A DNA stretch of 64,000 bases from Histomonas meleagridis (Eukaryota; Parabasalia; Tritrichomonadida; Dientamoebidae), in assembly GCA_020186115.1 (NCBI GenBank), contig WSYJ01000138.1, positions 496,001-560,000 of the forward strand. The letters are read 5' to 3'. A program made the translations under genes and the position numbers. The notes beneath the pieces are model-generated. The model was not told the origin of the DNA. It made no database searches and saw only the letters and a program-made list of their open reading frames with translations. Below, piece after piece: positions 1 through 9,265 of this stretch (positions are counted from its first letter, which is position 1; the number at the start of each line of letters is the position of its first letter).

Positions 1-1
1 T

Positions 2-1288
2 CAGATTCTTGATCGATCATCGTCAGATAGCATTGTTCTTCAACGACATAAATCGCAAGTTGTCCATTGCTTAGATCATCGCGATCCATCAATTCGTCGA
101 CGTGCGCTTGATGTTGTTGCTGCATTAATTGATGAGACAAATGTCGAAACGTTAATTCCGGAAGTTATGTCCTACATCAAGATGGCCGACGGCGACTTCC
201 GCACTGAAATGGTTGCGAAAGTTTTTTCTTCAGTTCAACGATTTGCGCCGACTGTCATTTGGAATTTTGACACTGTCTTAAAACTGTTATCAGAGAGCGG
301 GAACTACGTCGGCAATGACGTGATCACATCCTTCTGCAAGTTAATTGCGCGTAACATCGACTTGCGACAACATGCGATTACATCGCTGCAAAATTCGTTG
401 TACTCCGACAGTAATAACCAAACATTACTTCAAGTCTCGTCGTGGGCACTTGGCGAATTTCTGGAGGAACAATCGGCCGAAACAATCGACACATTAATTA
501 AGTTGTGTAAAATGCCGCAAACGAAAGTCGACACGAAGTGTTACATCATCACAGCACTGTCAAAGCTCGCGACGCGATTTGGTAAGTACGACACAGTGAG
601 CGAAATACTGAATCAACTCGAACATAACAATGATATCGAAATCCAACAACGCTCCGGCGAAATGTTACGCATCATACAAAAGGGAGAAATCAAAGAACAA
701 TTACTTGCGCCAATTGAACCTGAAGAAATCGATGTAAATAACGAAGGAAATAATACACAACAACAACAAAAACAATCTTCAAATAATTTGGATGATTTAC
801 TTAACTTATCGGAAACTCCTGCAAATAATAATAATGAAAACACTAAGTCACATGATGATTCTTTATTAGAAATTATAGAAGACGCTTTAACTACACCACA
901 AAGTAATCAAAAAGCTGTCCAGGAAATTAGGGCACCCCAAGGCGCAAAAGAAGTTTTGAGAACAGCCGATTACGTGATATTCTTTGAAATTCAAAGGAAT
1001 GTAAACAATCCAAATCAAATAGCTATCCGATCGTCAATTTTCGGTTTGGGTAAAATGACGTTAAATAATTTCATAGTGCAGTACGGGGTGCCCCAGGGAT
1101 GGGCGGTGATGGCACAACAACCGTCGGGTAACGTTCTCGGGCCAAACGGTTCAGTACCAATAAGACAAGTGTTAATGTTGGAAAATAGAGGTGCGGCACA
1201 ACTTATGATGAAGACACAAATAAGTTACATGTATGGAACGCAGCCAATTAAGGAAATGGGAACAATCCAACCATCAGTTTTTAACTAA
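2..1288 (+). CDS. AP-1 complex gamma-adaptin, C-terminal part (5' end outside window)
   Basis: Large subunit of the clathrin adaptor AP-1, which sorts cargo at the trans-Golgi and endosomes. The frame is open from base 2, so the gene starts upstream of the window. The first residues hold the adaptin trunk signature (VLQRHK, then SIRRRALDVVAALID), followed by alpha-helical HEAT-like trunk to about nt 700. A low-complexity N/Q-rich hinge follows (about nt 730-900), then an ear domain (about nt 950-1280) with the beta-strand pattern of the gamma-adaptin appendage (YVIFFEIQRN, VLMLENRG). The trunk, hinge and ear order fits gamma- rather than alpha- or beta-adaptin, because the ear is a single short domain. 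The stop is TAA followed by A, as in trichomonad genes where the poly(A) signal overlaps the stop. An ankyrin relic lies just downstream. Confidence 0.88.
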   Translation, partial: QILDRSSSDSIVLQRHKSQVVHCLDHRDPSIRRRALDVVAALIDETNVETLIPEVMSYIKMADGDFRTEMVAKVFSSVQRFAPTVIWNFDTVLKLLSESGNYVGNDVITSFCKLIARNIDLRQHAITSLQNSLYSDSNNQTLLQVSSWALGEFLEEQSAETIDTLIKLCKMPQTKVDTKCYIITALSKLATRFGKYDTVSEILNQLEHNNDIEIQQRSGEMLRIIQKGEIKEQLLAPIEPEEIDVNNEGNNTQQQQKQSSNNLDDLLNLSETPANNNNENTKSHDDSLLEIIEDALTTPQSNQKAVQEIRAPQGAKEVLRTADYVIFFEIQRNVNNPNQIAIRSSIFGLGKMTLNNFIVQYGVPQGWAVMAQQPSGNVLGPNGSVPIRQVLMLENRGAAQLMMKTQISYMYGTQPIKEMGTIQPSVFN

Positions 1289-1399
1289 ATCTTCTTCTTT
1301 ATAAATTCTTTGGTTTAAAAACACTTTAATTTGGACATTTTGTAAACATTAAAATGAAAATATGAAATATCCGATTTTAAATATCCAAATTTTTGTTTT

Positions 1400-1700
1400 G
1401 AACAAAAAGGAATTGAAATTATTAATATAGAAGTTTATTTATTTTATTTATAATTTATTTTAATATTTTGATATTTGAAAATAATATTTGGAAATTATTT
1501 AAATTATTTTATACAGCACTTATTTATGCATCTTATAATGGACATACAGAAATAGTTAAATTGCTTCTTGAACAAAAAGGCGATGTTAATGCTAAAAATA
1601 TTTATTTGTTTTAATATTTTGATATTACAAAATAATATTTGGAAATTATTTAAATTATTTCAAACAGCACTTTATTTTCCATCAGAAAATGGTTAAAAAT
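1400..1700 (+). pseudogene. Ankyrin-repeat array relic (about two modules)
   Basis: Two degraded ankyrin modules with no head gene. One reads TALIYASYNGHTEIVKLL and then NAKNIY. The next starts at QTAL near nt 1665 and decays within 20 bases. They are joined by the same AT-rich linker (aatatttggaaattattt) seen in the ankyrin loci at 43-44 kb and 59-63 kb. There is no DUF3447 N-terminal region and no start, so this is an orphan fragment. Confidence 0.7.
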
Positions 1701-1809
1701 TTTAATATTAATTGGTTCCATTGGCACATCAGAAATTGTATGAATGCTCTTTCAAAGAACTTATCTTTTCGACGTTGAAGTTTTTTTCATATACGAATAA
1801 CTATTGTTA

Positions 1810-2526
1810 TCATTGTGTTTGCTGTTCTTGTATTTGTCTCTGTATTTCTTCTATTCTTTGCTTTATTGGTTCAAGTTCTTTTTTCTTTTTCTTTTCCAAC
1901 TTTTCGATCTCATCATCCAATCTCTCTCTGAGCAAATTGTTTTCATTTTCTTGTGCTTTAACCAAAAGTTCTTTCCGAGCTTCGACTTCTCGCATTTGAA
2001 ACCATGTTATATTATCTGCAATATCATTCTCGAGAATTTTGATATTTCGGTAAATTTTGGTCGCTTCTTCTGTCTTCCCTTCATTTTCAAGCCGAGTTGC
2101 TTCAGAACGCATTTTAACAATATTTGATTGAAGGGCATCTATTTGACTTGACCTTGGTACATATGTTTCTTCCAAGTGTTTAAGTTTCTTTAAATCTTCA
2201 GTGTGCTTTTTATCTATAGTAGATTGAATGCTTTTTTCAACTTGTTGAATTTTTTGATTCCAATTTAATTTTTTAGTGTTATACATGGTACGTAGTCTAT
2301 TAAGTTCAGCAATTAATTCACCCGAAGGTTTTGATGTATATGATATATTCATTGGAGCTTTTGTTTGGTGTTGAATTGATTTAGTATTATTTGAACTTAA
2401 AAGTGGAAGCCTATCATTTGTTGATAAAGACCGAGAAGAAGACTTTTTGGTGACAACAGGGTGTTGGTAAGTATTTCGTGCTTGTAATTTTTGTATTGAG
2501 ATAGGGGATGCAAATTTTTTCTTCAT
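1810..2526 (-). CDS. Coiled-coil protein of unknown function (238 aa)
   Basis: No family recognised. Residues 1-75 are basic and Ser/Thr/Asn-rich and probably disordered. From about residue 78 to the end the protein is almost continuous charged heptad-like helix (GELIAELNRLRTMYNTKK and similar), ending in a KKKKK stretch and a Gln-rich tail. This architecture suits a structural or cytoskeletal protein, and trichomonads have many such. It is transcribed toward the ankyrin relic and away from the kinase gene; the intervening 426 bp would hold both upstream regions. Reading-frame integrity over 238 codons supports a real gene. Confidence 0.7.
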   Translation of the reverse strand: MKKKFASPISIQKLQARNTYQHPVVTKKSSSRSLSTNDRLPLLSSNNTKSIQHQTKAPMNISYTSKPSGELIAELNRLRTMYNTKKLNWNQKIQQVEKSIQSTIDKKHTEDLKKLKHLEETYVPRSSQIDALQSNIVKMRSEATRLENEGKTEEATKIYRNIKILENDIADNITWFQMREVEARKELLVKAQENENNLLRERLDDEIEKLEKKKKKELEPIKQRIEEIQRQIQEQQTQ

Positions 2527-2952
2527 ACATTTCCAACGTTTTTTTGAGGGTACCCCATTTTATATGGAAAAATTCTGGCAAAACTAATCATTTTGAAAAA
2601 ACGAATTACCAACAAAGTTTAAAAGTTTACAACTCTTAAAAAATACTTCTTACATCACTTGAAGTAAATCTTATAATTTTATCATTAAAGTGAAGCAAGC
2701 AATCTTTATAATCCTTATAAACAAAATTATTTTTTTTACAAAATTTCTTAAAAAATTAACTCCGTTAATTATTTTTACGTCATATCAATTCTTTTTAACA
2801 AATCAAATAGAGTCACTTCCATTAAAATTTATTCCATCTTTGCAAAAAACCGCTGACAGGGATGGTTTTGAATGAGTTTTGAGAAACGTTTAATTTGAAA
2901 TGGCTGATAGTATTTTTGAATTGTTTATTTCTACACAGCAAAAAAAAGTGTT
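2527..2952. other. Intergenic region between divergent genes
   Basis: 426 bp, AT-rich, between the divergently transcribed coiled-coil and kinase genes. It must carry both promoters, but I see no convincing initiator motif beside either start codon and no repeat. Confidence 0.5.
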
Positions 2953-5355
2953 ATGGCTAAACAAGTTACTATGAGGCAACTTGTTTCTGAACTCCAAGGA
3001 ATATGCGCAGAACTGGAGGGCCTTGCACATCAGACGGTAGCACATCGCCGTAAATTCATATATGCTTGTCATCAATTTCGACAATTTGTCGAAATTTTTG
3101 GTCAAAATGCAACAGATGACCAGATTACACAGGAACAATTCGATGCATATAAAACAGTTATAAACAATGCACGTGCATATCAAAAAATTTTTGCTCAAAA
3201 TATGATGCAATGTTGGGCGGTTTTTGCTCTAGAGAATAAAAGCTCTACTGTAGCGATGGAGCTATGTCAAATAGCTAGTAATCTCAAAGAAGCTACTTCT
3301 ATTCTAGATTTGCAAGCTTCACTTTCATTTGATCCAAAATCAAATCAATGGCTTCAATATCATATATTAGATCTCCGAGCAATTTCTGCTTCATTTTCAC
3401 AATACAATGGGAAAGCTGATCCAGATGATCCAACTTTTGCACTCATGAAAAAGCGATTAGATTCCATCAACAATTTTATCAAACAGTTTCGAGATGCCAC
3501 ACCAGGCAATCATCTTGTATCTCCCATACCTATACATTATCAATCATGGCGTGTTAATATTTCTGATTTTCAAATTATCAAAGAAATTGGAACCGGCGTT
3601 AGTGCCAATGTTTATTTTGGCATTGACAAACGAACAGGCAAACATGTAGCCATTAAAAAGCTTAAGTTTAACAAACTTACTGGAACCAAACTCCAGTCAT
3701 TCCAAAGGGAGCTCTCAATCCTCGCATCGGCGGACCACCCCACTCTATTGAAATTTGTTGGGGCAACCGAAACCGTTCCCTACTGCATCATCACCGAATG
3801 GATGCCGAACAAATCTCTTTATCAAGACCTTCATAAGAACCATCGTCTTGATGACACAATGCTTACTATAGCACTGTTTGATATTGCAAGAGGAATGAGA
3901 TATTTACATGCTCGACAAATTATCCATCGAGATCTGAAATCACTGAACGTTTTATTGGATGAAAACTATCTCATTAGGATTTGCGATTTCGGGTTTTCGA
4001 GAAAGGCTGCAAATAAAGAGGTAATGACAAAAAATGTTGGAACACCTCATTGGATGGCTCCAGAACTTTTAAACACAGAAAGCGGTTACGATAACAAGAT
4101 AGATGTTTACGCATACGCTATTGTTTGTTGGGAATGTATTGCAAAAGCTCTTCCATATGGAAATCTTGAACCAACACAAATTATTGCCCAAGTACTTGTT
4201 AACGATATTCGCCCACCAATACCACCAACAGTTCCAGGACCTTTACGCTCACTTATTACTGAGTGTTGGTCAAGAGATCCCACACAACGGCCAACTTTTT
4301 CTCAAATTGTCCGTCGGTTTAAGCGTGGAGACATATATTTGGAGCATGCTGATAGGTCTGCAGTCATGCGTTATATTGTATCTGTTAGTGGTGATGATGT
4401 TGATGATGATGAAGCTGACAAAAGTAAGCTTTTCTCCAAGCCACTCTTTGATGATGCTGGAGGGCTCATTGTTGACGCTGCAGAAGAGTTTGTTGATATA
4501 ATGGAGAGTGAAGGAATTCCGTTTAATCTTTTATCGAAATGTTGGGAATTTGTCCAACAAATTGATGTTAGCAAGTATGCTGACCTATATCGGAGAGGCA
4601 TGGCTGCTTTTATACCCACACCTAACGTAGGCTACGCAGCCAAAGCGCTTCGTGCTTTGCCACATGATTCACTACCCCCTCAAATTATAACCTCCGTCAT
4701 AGCCGCCGTGCCAACGGGAAACGCTGACGCCGATAGAGACCTTATCATAATTGCGTGTAAAAACGGTTTTGCCGCTGACGCCGCTTTACATGCAATTCAG
4801 AAGGAGAACGTTAAGCTTTCATTGGAGGTTGCTGGCCAACGCGGGGTGCCCCCAGAGCGGGTTGAAGAAGTAACAGAAATCTGCAAAAGGTGCTTGTTGG
4901 ATGAAGATCCTATGCTTAATGTAGCAGCATTACGGTGTTTAATTTCTATGAAAAAAGCACATGTCGTAGAAATTGACACATTGCGTGTAATGTTGCAATC
5001 AAAAAATGGAACATTACGCTTGGCTTCTCACGTGGCAGCAGCAGAGATGGTGAAAGAAGGCGTTGTGTTGCCTATGGAAATGATTGACATGTTCATCACA
5101 AGATGGCAAGATGACCCATTAGCAGCAGCAATACTAATTGCAACGTGCTCTAGAGTAGAAAACGCAAGACATTTGATGGATGCGTTCACTTATGGAAGTA
5201 GGCCGCAACCAGAAATTGCGATGAGATTACTAAGAGCTATAGCCGCCCATCAAGAAATGAAAGAACGAGTTGCTGAGGTGGCAAAGGGGTTCATGGAGAT
5301 CTCAATGTCAACAGAACTACATGAGGCTTTTGAGAAACTTGTGAATAAGGAATGA
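2953..5355 (+). CDS. TKL-type protein kinase with alpha-helical flanks (800 aa)
   Basis: Predicted Ser/Thr kinase. Residues 1-200 are helical. The kinase domain runs from about 205 to 455 with all key motifs: glycine loop GTGVSANVYFG (about 213), catalytic Lys in VAIKK, catalytic loop HRDLKSLNVLL (about 325), DFGFSR (about 344), GTPHWMAPE (about 365) and a C-lobe RPTFSQIV. HRDLKSLN and GTPHWMAPE are typical of the tyrosine kinase-like group. An acidic spacer (DDVDDDEAD, about 480) leads to an 800-residue end made of helices that look like armadillo/HEAT repeats (VAALRCLISM, LRLASHVAAAEM). All catalytic residues are present, so it should be active. The substrate cannot be inferred. Confidence 0.88.
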   Translation: MAKQVTMRQLVSELQGICAELEGLAHQTVAHRRKFIYACHQFRQFVEIFGQNATDDQITQEQFDAYKTVINNARAYQKIFAQNMMQCWAVFALENKSSTVAMELCQIASNLKEATSILDLQASLSFDPKSNQWLQYHILDLRAISASFSQYNGKADPDDPTFALMKKRLDSINNFIKQFRDATPGNHLVSPIPIHYQSWRVNISDFQIIKEIGTGVSANVYFGIDKRTGKHVAIKKLKFNKLTGTKLQSFQRELSILASADHPTLLKFVGATETVPYCIITEWMPNKSLYQDLHKNHRLDDTMLTIALFDIARGMRYLHARQIIHRDLKSLNVLLDENYLIRICDFGFSRKAANKEVMTKNVGTPHWMAPELLNTESGYDNKIDVYAYAIVCWECIAKALPYGNLEPTQIIAQVLVNDIRPPIPPTVPGPLRSLITECWSRDPTQRPTFSQIVRRFKRGDIYLEHADRSAVMRYIVSVSGDDVDDDEADKSKLFSKPLFDDAGGLIVDAAEEFVDIMESEGIPFNLLSKCWEFVQQIDVSKYADLYRRGMAAFIPTPNVGYAAKALRALPHDSLPPQIITSVIAAVPTGNADADRDLIIIACKNGFAADAALHAIQKENVKLSLEVAGQRGVPPERVEEVTEICKRCLLDEDPMLNVAALRCLISMKKAHVVEIDTLRVMLQSKNGTLRLASHVAAAEMVKEGVVLPMEMIDMFITRWQDDPLAAAILIATCSRVENARHLMDAFTYGSRPQPEIAMRLLRAIAAHQEMKERVAEVAKGFMEISMSTELHEAFEKLVNKE

Positions 5356-6359
5356 AACGGTTGTAATTTTTATGTGACTAAAGATTTGTTGAATAATAAT
5401 AATTTAATAAATGTAACTTTAGAACATTTAAATGTTTTTTACTTACTTTTCTGTAAATTTAAATTAAATATTAAAAAGTGGACACAATTTTATAAAAATT
5501 TTTGCTTAATACGCAAAATAAAGCAAAATTCCCACACAAACACTCTCAGCCCTAAAGCACATGAAAAGAAACTTATTTAAGGTTTGGAAATAGAACTTTT
5601 TGAAGAACGATCAATTTAATGAAGAAGAAGATGACGAGAAAACTTCAAATTTCGAAATAATTATGCCTTCGTTCGATAGAGCATTGTTCCATAATAAAAA
5701 GATAGAACATATCTAAATAAATTTTTTATGATTTAAATTATATTTATGCTCTGTTACGTTTACAAAATTTTGTAGAGCTACTTTTTCAATTTAAAACGAT
5801 CAAAACAAGGCAAAGAACCAATTGATGTTTACTTATACTGATGTTCCTATTTCTGTCCGTGCTTGGATTGACTCTCACATATATGACATAGCATTCAGAT
5901 GTCGTTTTGAATCGAAAAAGTAGCTCTACAAAATTTTGTAAACGTAACAAAGCACAAACATAACCAAGAAATAAACATGTTTATGAGATTTTTTTTCTGA
6001 TCAAATTTCGTAAATTTGCAAAATAATTTAAAATTTTTAATATAATTAAATAATATTAAATTAATAGATATCATTTGTGTCATTCTTTATTATATAACTT
6101 AAGTATTCATGGAGAAAAAGTTATTTTTCCCCATCATGACGATTATTTCTCATTCAATCAATTTGACAAAAAGTGTCGAATTTTCACTCCCAAACCTGAA
6201 AACGTTTTCACCATCCCAGCAGTACTATAACGGTCCCCACCCTTCAAAAAGTTGCGAAAAAACTGTTATTTTTTGATGGCTTGCAACCGTTAACTCCAGC
6301 CATTCGCTTTGAGGCACAGATCATGAAAAAGGTTAAAAACGAATTTTGCGTGAGTTTAC
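5356..6359. other. Intergenic region between kinase and severin genes
   Basis: About 1 kb without a supported gene. It contains the inverted-repeat element listed at 5740-5961 and otherwise only AT-rich sequence. Short open frames here have low complexity and no recognisable motif. Confidence 0.5.
5740..5961. repeat. Small inverted-repeat (MITE-like) element
   Basis: Two near-identical arms of about 60 bp in inverted orientation (about 5740-5799 and 5902-5961), both containing GTAGAGCTACTTTTTC next to ACAAAATTTTGT, surround a spacer of about 100 bp. No coding capacity is recognised. Size and symmetry fit a miniature inverted-repeat transposable element or a stable RNA hairpin. No target duplication was confirmed by eye. 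Confidence 0.6.
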
Positions 6360-7364
6360 TCATGCGAAGATGACTTCGAGGTCTTGTGAAGCAACTCCTT
6401 CACGGACTGTAGCGATTGGTGTCCAGTTTGGAAGACCATTATCACCGATGAACTTGACACCAATGTTGATCATTTGCTTGATTTCTTCAGCTGGAACGCC
6501 ATTTCCGGCATAAACCAAAATGTAATTACCACGTTGGATGATGTACATAGATGCTCCTTGAAGCTTGTCCCTTGTAGCTGCATTGCCTTCAGCAACAAGT
6601 GTAGCTTTGCCGCCTTCAACCTTGAAGATCTTACGAACGCTGGCTGCTTCATGTTCTTCATCAGCACCTCCTGCCTTAGCATCAGCAATTGCGGTTTCAC
6701 CACCAAGAGCTTGCCAGAATTCTGGTGTTGTCTCGCCACCTTCAAGACGATGTGATTTATGCTTTGGATTTTGGGATTTTAACTTTTCTAAAACCATGGC
6801 GCCCTTGTTCTTTTCCATAAGGTTGGCGTTCTTGCCGATCCAGAGGAAGATGTTTCCTGGAGCAACAACGATGAATACATCACCTTGGTTAAGAGATGTA
6901 CCAACTGGTGGAACCTGTTGGAGAACTGGGTGCCTGCGGCCTTTGATTTGGTAGAGGACTGTTGGTTCAGCATTTGGATCAACTTTCCTGAAGCCAGAGT
7001 CGATACCTCCATCCATGTAACGAACGCCACCATACTTTTCGAAGGCTTTCATGAATGCATCACTTTCGTGACCTTGGATTTCACGGTGTTGGGTTGGTTC
7101 TCCTTTGAAGCGGTCATCAAGTTCAACAGATTTGATAGCAGCGGTACCTGATTCATCTTGTGTGCATTCAGCACCAAGCCAGAAGAAGATATCACGTTGG
7201 ACACGTTGGCTTGTTCCAACCTTGTAAGCATTTAAGACAATGTATGCATCGCCAGTGTAGAAAGCACCAATGTCTTTCCATGGAACAACTTTGAAGTTTT
7301 CAATCCTGAAAACGTTGAATGTTTCGGTCTCTGGGAGATCAAGGAAGACTTGTTCTGTTGTCAT
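6360..7364 (-). CDS. Severin/fragmin-like gelsolin-repeat actin-binding protein (334 aa)
   Basis: Predicted Ca2+-regulated actin severing or capping protein. Three gelsolin-like repeats are visible. Repeat 1 (about 10-115) has FNVFRIENFKVVPW, TGDAYIVLNAYK, DIFFWLG and then VELDDRFKGEPTQHREIQGHES, the classic repeat-1 block. Repeat 2 (about 135-220) has VLYQIKGRR and GDVFIVVAPGNIFLWIGKNA. Repeat 3 (about 243-330) is more divergent. The length fits three-repeat severins rather than six-repeat gelsolin/villin, and there is no villin headpiece. An initiator-like TCACATT lies just upstream of the ATG on the coding strand. Confidence 0.88.
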   Translation of the reverse strand: MTTEQVFLDLPETETFNVFRIENFKVVPWKDIGAFYTGDAYIVLNAYKVGTSQRVQRDIFFWLGAECTQDESGTAAIKSVELDDRFKGEPTQHREIQGHESDAFMKAFEKYGGVRYMDGGIDSGFRKVDPNAEPTVLYQIKGRRHPVLQQVPPVGTSLNQGDVFIVVAPGNIFLWIGKNANLMEKNKGAMVLEKLKSQNPKHKSHRLEGGETTPEFWQALGGETAIADAKAGGADEEHEAASVRKIFKVEGGKATLVAEGNAATRDKLQGASMYIIQRGNYILVYAGNGVPAEEIKQMINIGVKFIGDNGLPNWTPIATVREGVASQDLEVIFA

Positions 7365-7369
7365 AAATC

Positions 7370-7376
7370 AATGTGA
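7370..7376 (-). promoter_or_regulatory. Initiator-like element (TCACATT) of the severin-like gene
   Basis: TCACATT on the minus strand, 5 nt before the ATG. It matches the trichomonad initiator consensus TCA-Y-W-Y-W; the role is inferred from family knowledge and position. Confidence 0.5.
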
Positions 7377-7836
7377 ATTGACCAATTAATTTGCCGCATG
7401 TGCACTCAATTTTTGTATAAATTTATTCAAATTACGAATTCAATTTACTTTTTCAAAAAAGTCAAAAAAAAAACTCACTTTTTATGAGACTTCCGCACCT
7501 TATTGAGTAAATTGAGTACTTTGTAATCCTCTCAATTGTTTCGATCATATTGCATTGAAAATCAAAGATGATAAAAAATGCGATATCTTATTGCAAAAAG
7601 AAATTGATTTATAAATATTTTCATCGATTTTCTAGGAAAAAATATATTGTTGCTTGTTATGCTCTAAATTAATGTTTAATAATGATATTTGTATTTTGAC
7701 ATGGATATCCGCCTATCAAAAAGTTGATTTTCGCCGATATTGACGGGGATATCAATTTTTATGTTTTTTTCAATTACATTCGAAAAGTACGATATAACGA
7801 TACAGTCAGAATTTCGTTCTAAAAAAGTACTATCGT

Positions 7837-7843
7837 TCATTTC
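7837..7843 (+). promoter_or_regulatory. Initiator-like element (TCATTTC) of the RhoGDI-like gene
   Basis: TCATTTC lies immediately upstream of the ATG at 7846, spaced as in trichomonad initiators. The last position departs from the strict consensus. Confidence 0.45.
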
Positions 7844-7845
7844 TC

Positions 7846-8268
7846 ATGGAGGGATCAAATGATTTCGTTCCACATCATCTTGAGATCGCTACAAAAGATG
7901 GAAAAATTCTATATGAAAGTGAACCATTTCCACACCAAGATCACTTTAAAATTGAAGGTATAACAACCCCAATTGAAGAAGGAAGTTTTTCACATAATGC
8001 TATATATTTTAAGATCAATAAACCAATCCGAAAACTTACCTGCAGAAGGAAGGTATATAAAGTTGGGTTATGCGTTAACACATCTGAAGATCTCCTTGGT
8101 GATTTTGAGCCAAGTGATGAAATGCATTTTCACAAATTTGAAGATATGGAAACTCCAAAAGGATTTTTTGTTCGAGGAAAATTGGAACTCCACTTAGATT
8201 TTGTTGATGAAACAAAAAGGACACTTTTTTCATTGGACTATGCAATTGATATTGTGAAAGCCAAATAA
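7846..8268 (+). CDS. RhoGDI-like protein (140 aa)
   Basis: Likely guanine-nucleotide dissociation inhibitor for Rho/Rac GTPases. The immunoglobulin-like fold pattern is visible: YFKINKPIRKLTCRRKVYK, then GLCVNTSEDLLGDFEP (the family has a conserved MLGSYxP-like block), then the hallmark ETPKGFFVRGKLEL (family EEAPKGMLARGxY), and a C-terminal strand LDYAIDIVK (family WEWNLTIKK). At 140 aa it lacks most of the N-terminal regulatory arm of the usual 180-200 aa proteins. The stop overlaps TAAA. Assignment rests on motif order, with low overall identity expected. Confidence 0.72.
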   Translation: MEGSNDFVPHHLEIATKDGKILYESEPFPHQDHFKIEGITTPIEEGSFSHNAIYFKINKPIRKLTCRRKVYKVGLCVNTSEDLLGDFEPSDEMHFHKFEDMETPKGFFVRGKLELHLDFVDETKRTLFSLDYAIDIVKAK

Positions 8269-8494
8269 AACTGCAACTATCCATCAATTTAATTTTTATG
8301 CTTTTGTGTATAAAGTAAACTCATTTAAAAGTTCAACAAAACAATAATCCAAAAAAAAAAAGATTTGAGTATTTCATCTTCGAATGCTTTGTTTTTGCTG
8401 TGAATATTGTAAATGTTAAAAAATGAATTTAAAAAAGAAAATGGATATGCGTATTTTTTAAAATGTTTAATAAAAAAAACTTTTATTGATAAAA

Positions 8495-8825
8495 TTACTT
8501 CTGAGTTTGTGTCATAACCCACTGTGCATTGCACAATGGGCATGTTGGACTATTTTTAATCCATTTGTTAATACAGTGAAGATGAAAAGCATGATTACAT
8601 TGACCCTGATGTTAGAATTAAAACATACGAAAGCTGGAGGACATGGTTCACTCTCATCTGATTCGTTAGCCTGGCATTGAACGCACTTTTCAACAAGAGA
8701 CGATCTGGTATTAGAAATTAAAAATACTTGCAAATTGCGCATGTATCTTGTTCCATTTCCCATGACCATAGGGCAACTGCATTCCATTTTGTTACGACAA
8801 ATTTTGGTGCAGGATCTTGGGACAT
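8495..8825 (-). CDS. RBX1: RBX1/ROC1 RING-H2 subunit of cullin ubiquitin ligases, two 23-nt introns
   Basis: Three exons (8825-8728, 8704-8629, 8605-8495) join into a 94-residue protein. Unspliced, the frame is broken. Before the RING lies [11 protein letters not shown], the near-invariant RBX1 N-terminal strand that enters the cullin. The RING-H2 ligands follow as CAIC, CVQC, C, then [10 protein letters not shown] and CPLC. RBX1 recruits the E2 to SCF-type ligases. The conserved KWNAVALW strand favours RBX1 over APC11. Each intron begins GTAT and ends CTAAY-3 nt-CAG, so the branch-like sequence sits directly at the 3' splice site. Exon 1 ends inside a Lys codon and exon 2 ends between codons. 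Stop at 8495-8497. Confidence 0.92.
8606..8628 (-). other. 23-nt spliceosomal intron 2 of RBX1
   Basis: On the minus strand: 5' GTATGTTTTA and 3' TCTAACATCAG. Removal restores the frame between PPAF and GQCNHAF, as the RING-H2 family requires. Confidence 0.88.
8705..8727 (-). other. 23-nt spliceosomal intron 1 of RBX1
   Basis: On the minus strand: 5' GTATTTTTAA and 3' TCTAATACCAG. Removal joins CAICK to [10 protein letters not shown] in frame. It has the same length and the same 3' architecture as intron 2. Confidence 0.88.
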
Positions 8826-9265
8826 CAATCGAAATGTCAAGCCTCCAAAACCGCCGGTAGCACGTTATTCTAATTATCCGACCAAATAATAACTGAAAAA
8901 GATATCATTGTGTAAACCATGGAATCTATGACATAACTTCATGAAGCAAACTCGTTAACTTAATTATAATTTCATTCGTATAATAGAATTTCTATCCTAT
9001 TATTATCTCCTTTTGTAATGAGACATCAAAATGATACTTGTTATTATATTTTCATATTATGATTAATTAAAGATATTTTAATGAAAATAATTTCATTTAT
9101 CATATATTTTATTGCGATCTTTCTTTCTATGCTAACGTAAAAAATGGTTCACGTCATGACATAACTCATTGGTATTTCGATAATTCGCTCATGAAAATCA
9201 AATCAGAATCGGAATAGGAAATATATTTCGTTCCAAATATTTTTATTAAATTTAATATCATAACA
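8826..9265. other. Intergenic region, RBX1 / DEAD-box helicase
   Basis: 440 bp of AT-rich sequence holding the RBX1 upstream region and the 3' end of the helicase gene. No gene, RNA or repeat recognised. Confidence 0.5.

Larger units (their letters stand above)
7365..7845. other. Divergent intergenic region, severin-like / RhoGDI-like
   Basis: 481 bp between divergent starts. It is AT-rich and carries an initiator-like motif at each end. Near 7720 the words GATATCC and GATATC recur in both orientations. No gene seen. Confidence 0.5.

Noticed and set aside
5374-5580. 68-codon frame after the kinase gene
   Set aside because: Low-complexity Asn/Lys/Phe-rich translation of AT-rich DNA with no conserved feature.
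6470-7231. Several open frames on both strands within the severin-like gene
   Set aside because: They are shadows of the real gene in other frames, caused by its GC-richer coding sequence; no motif found.
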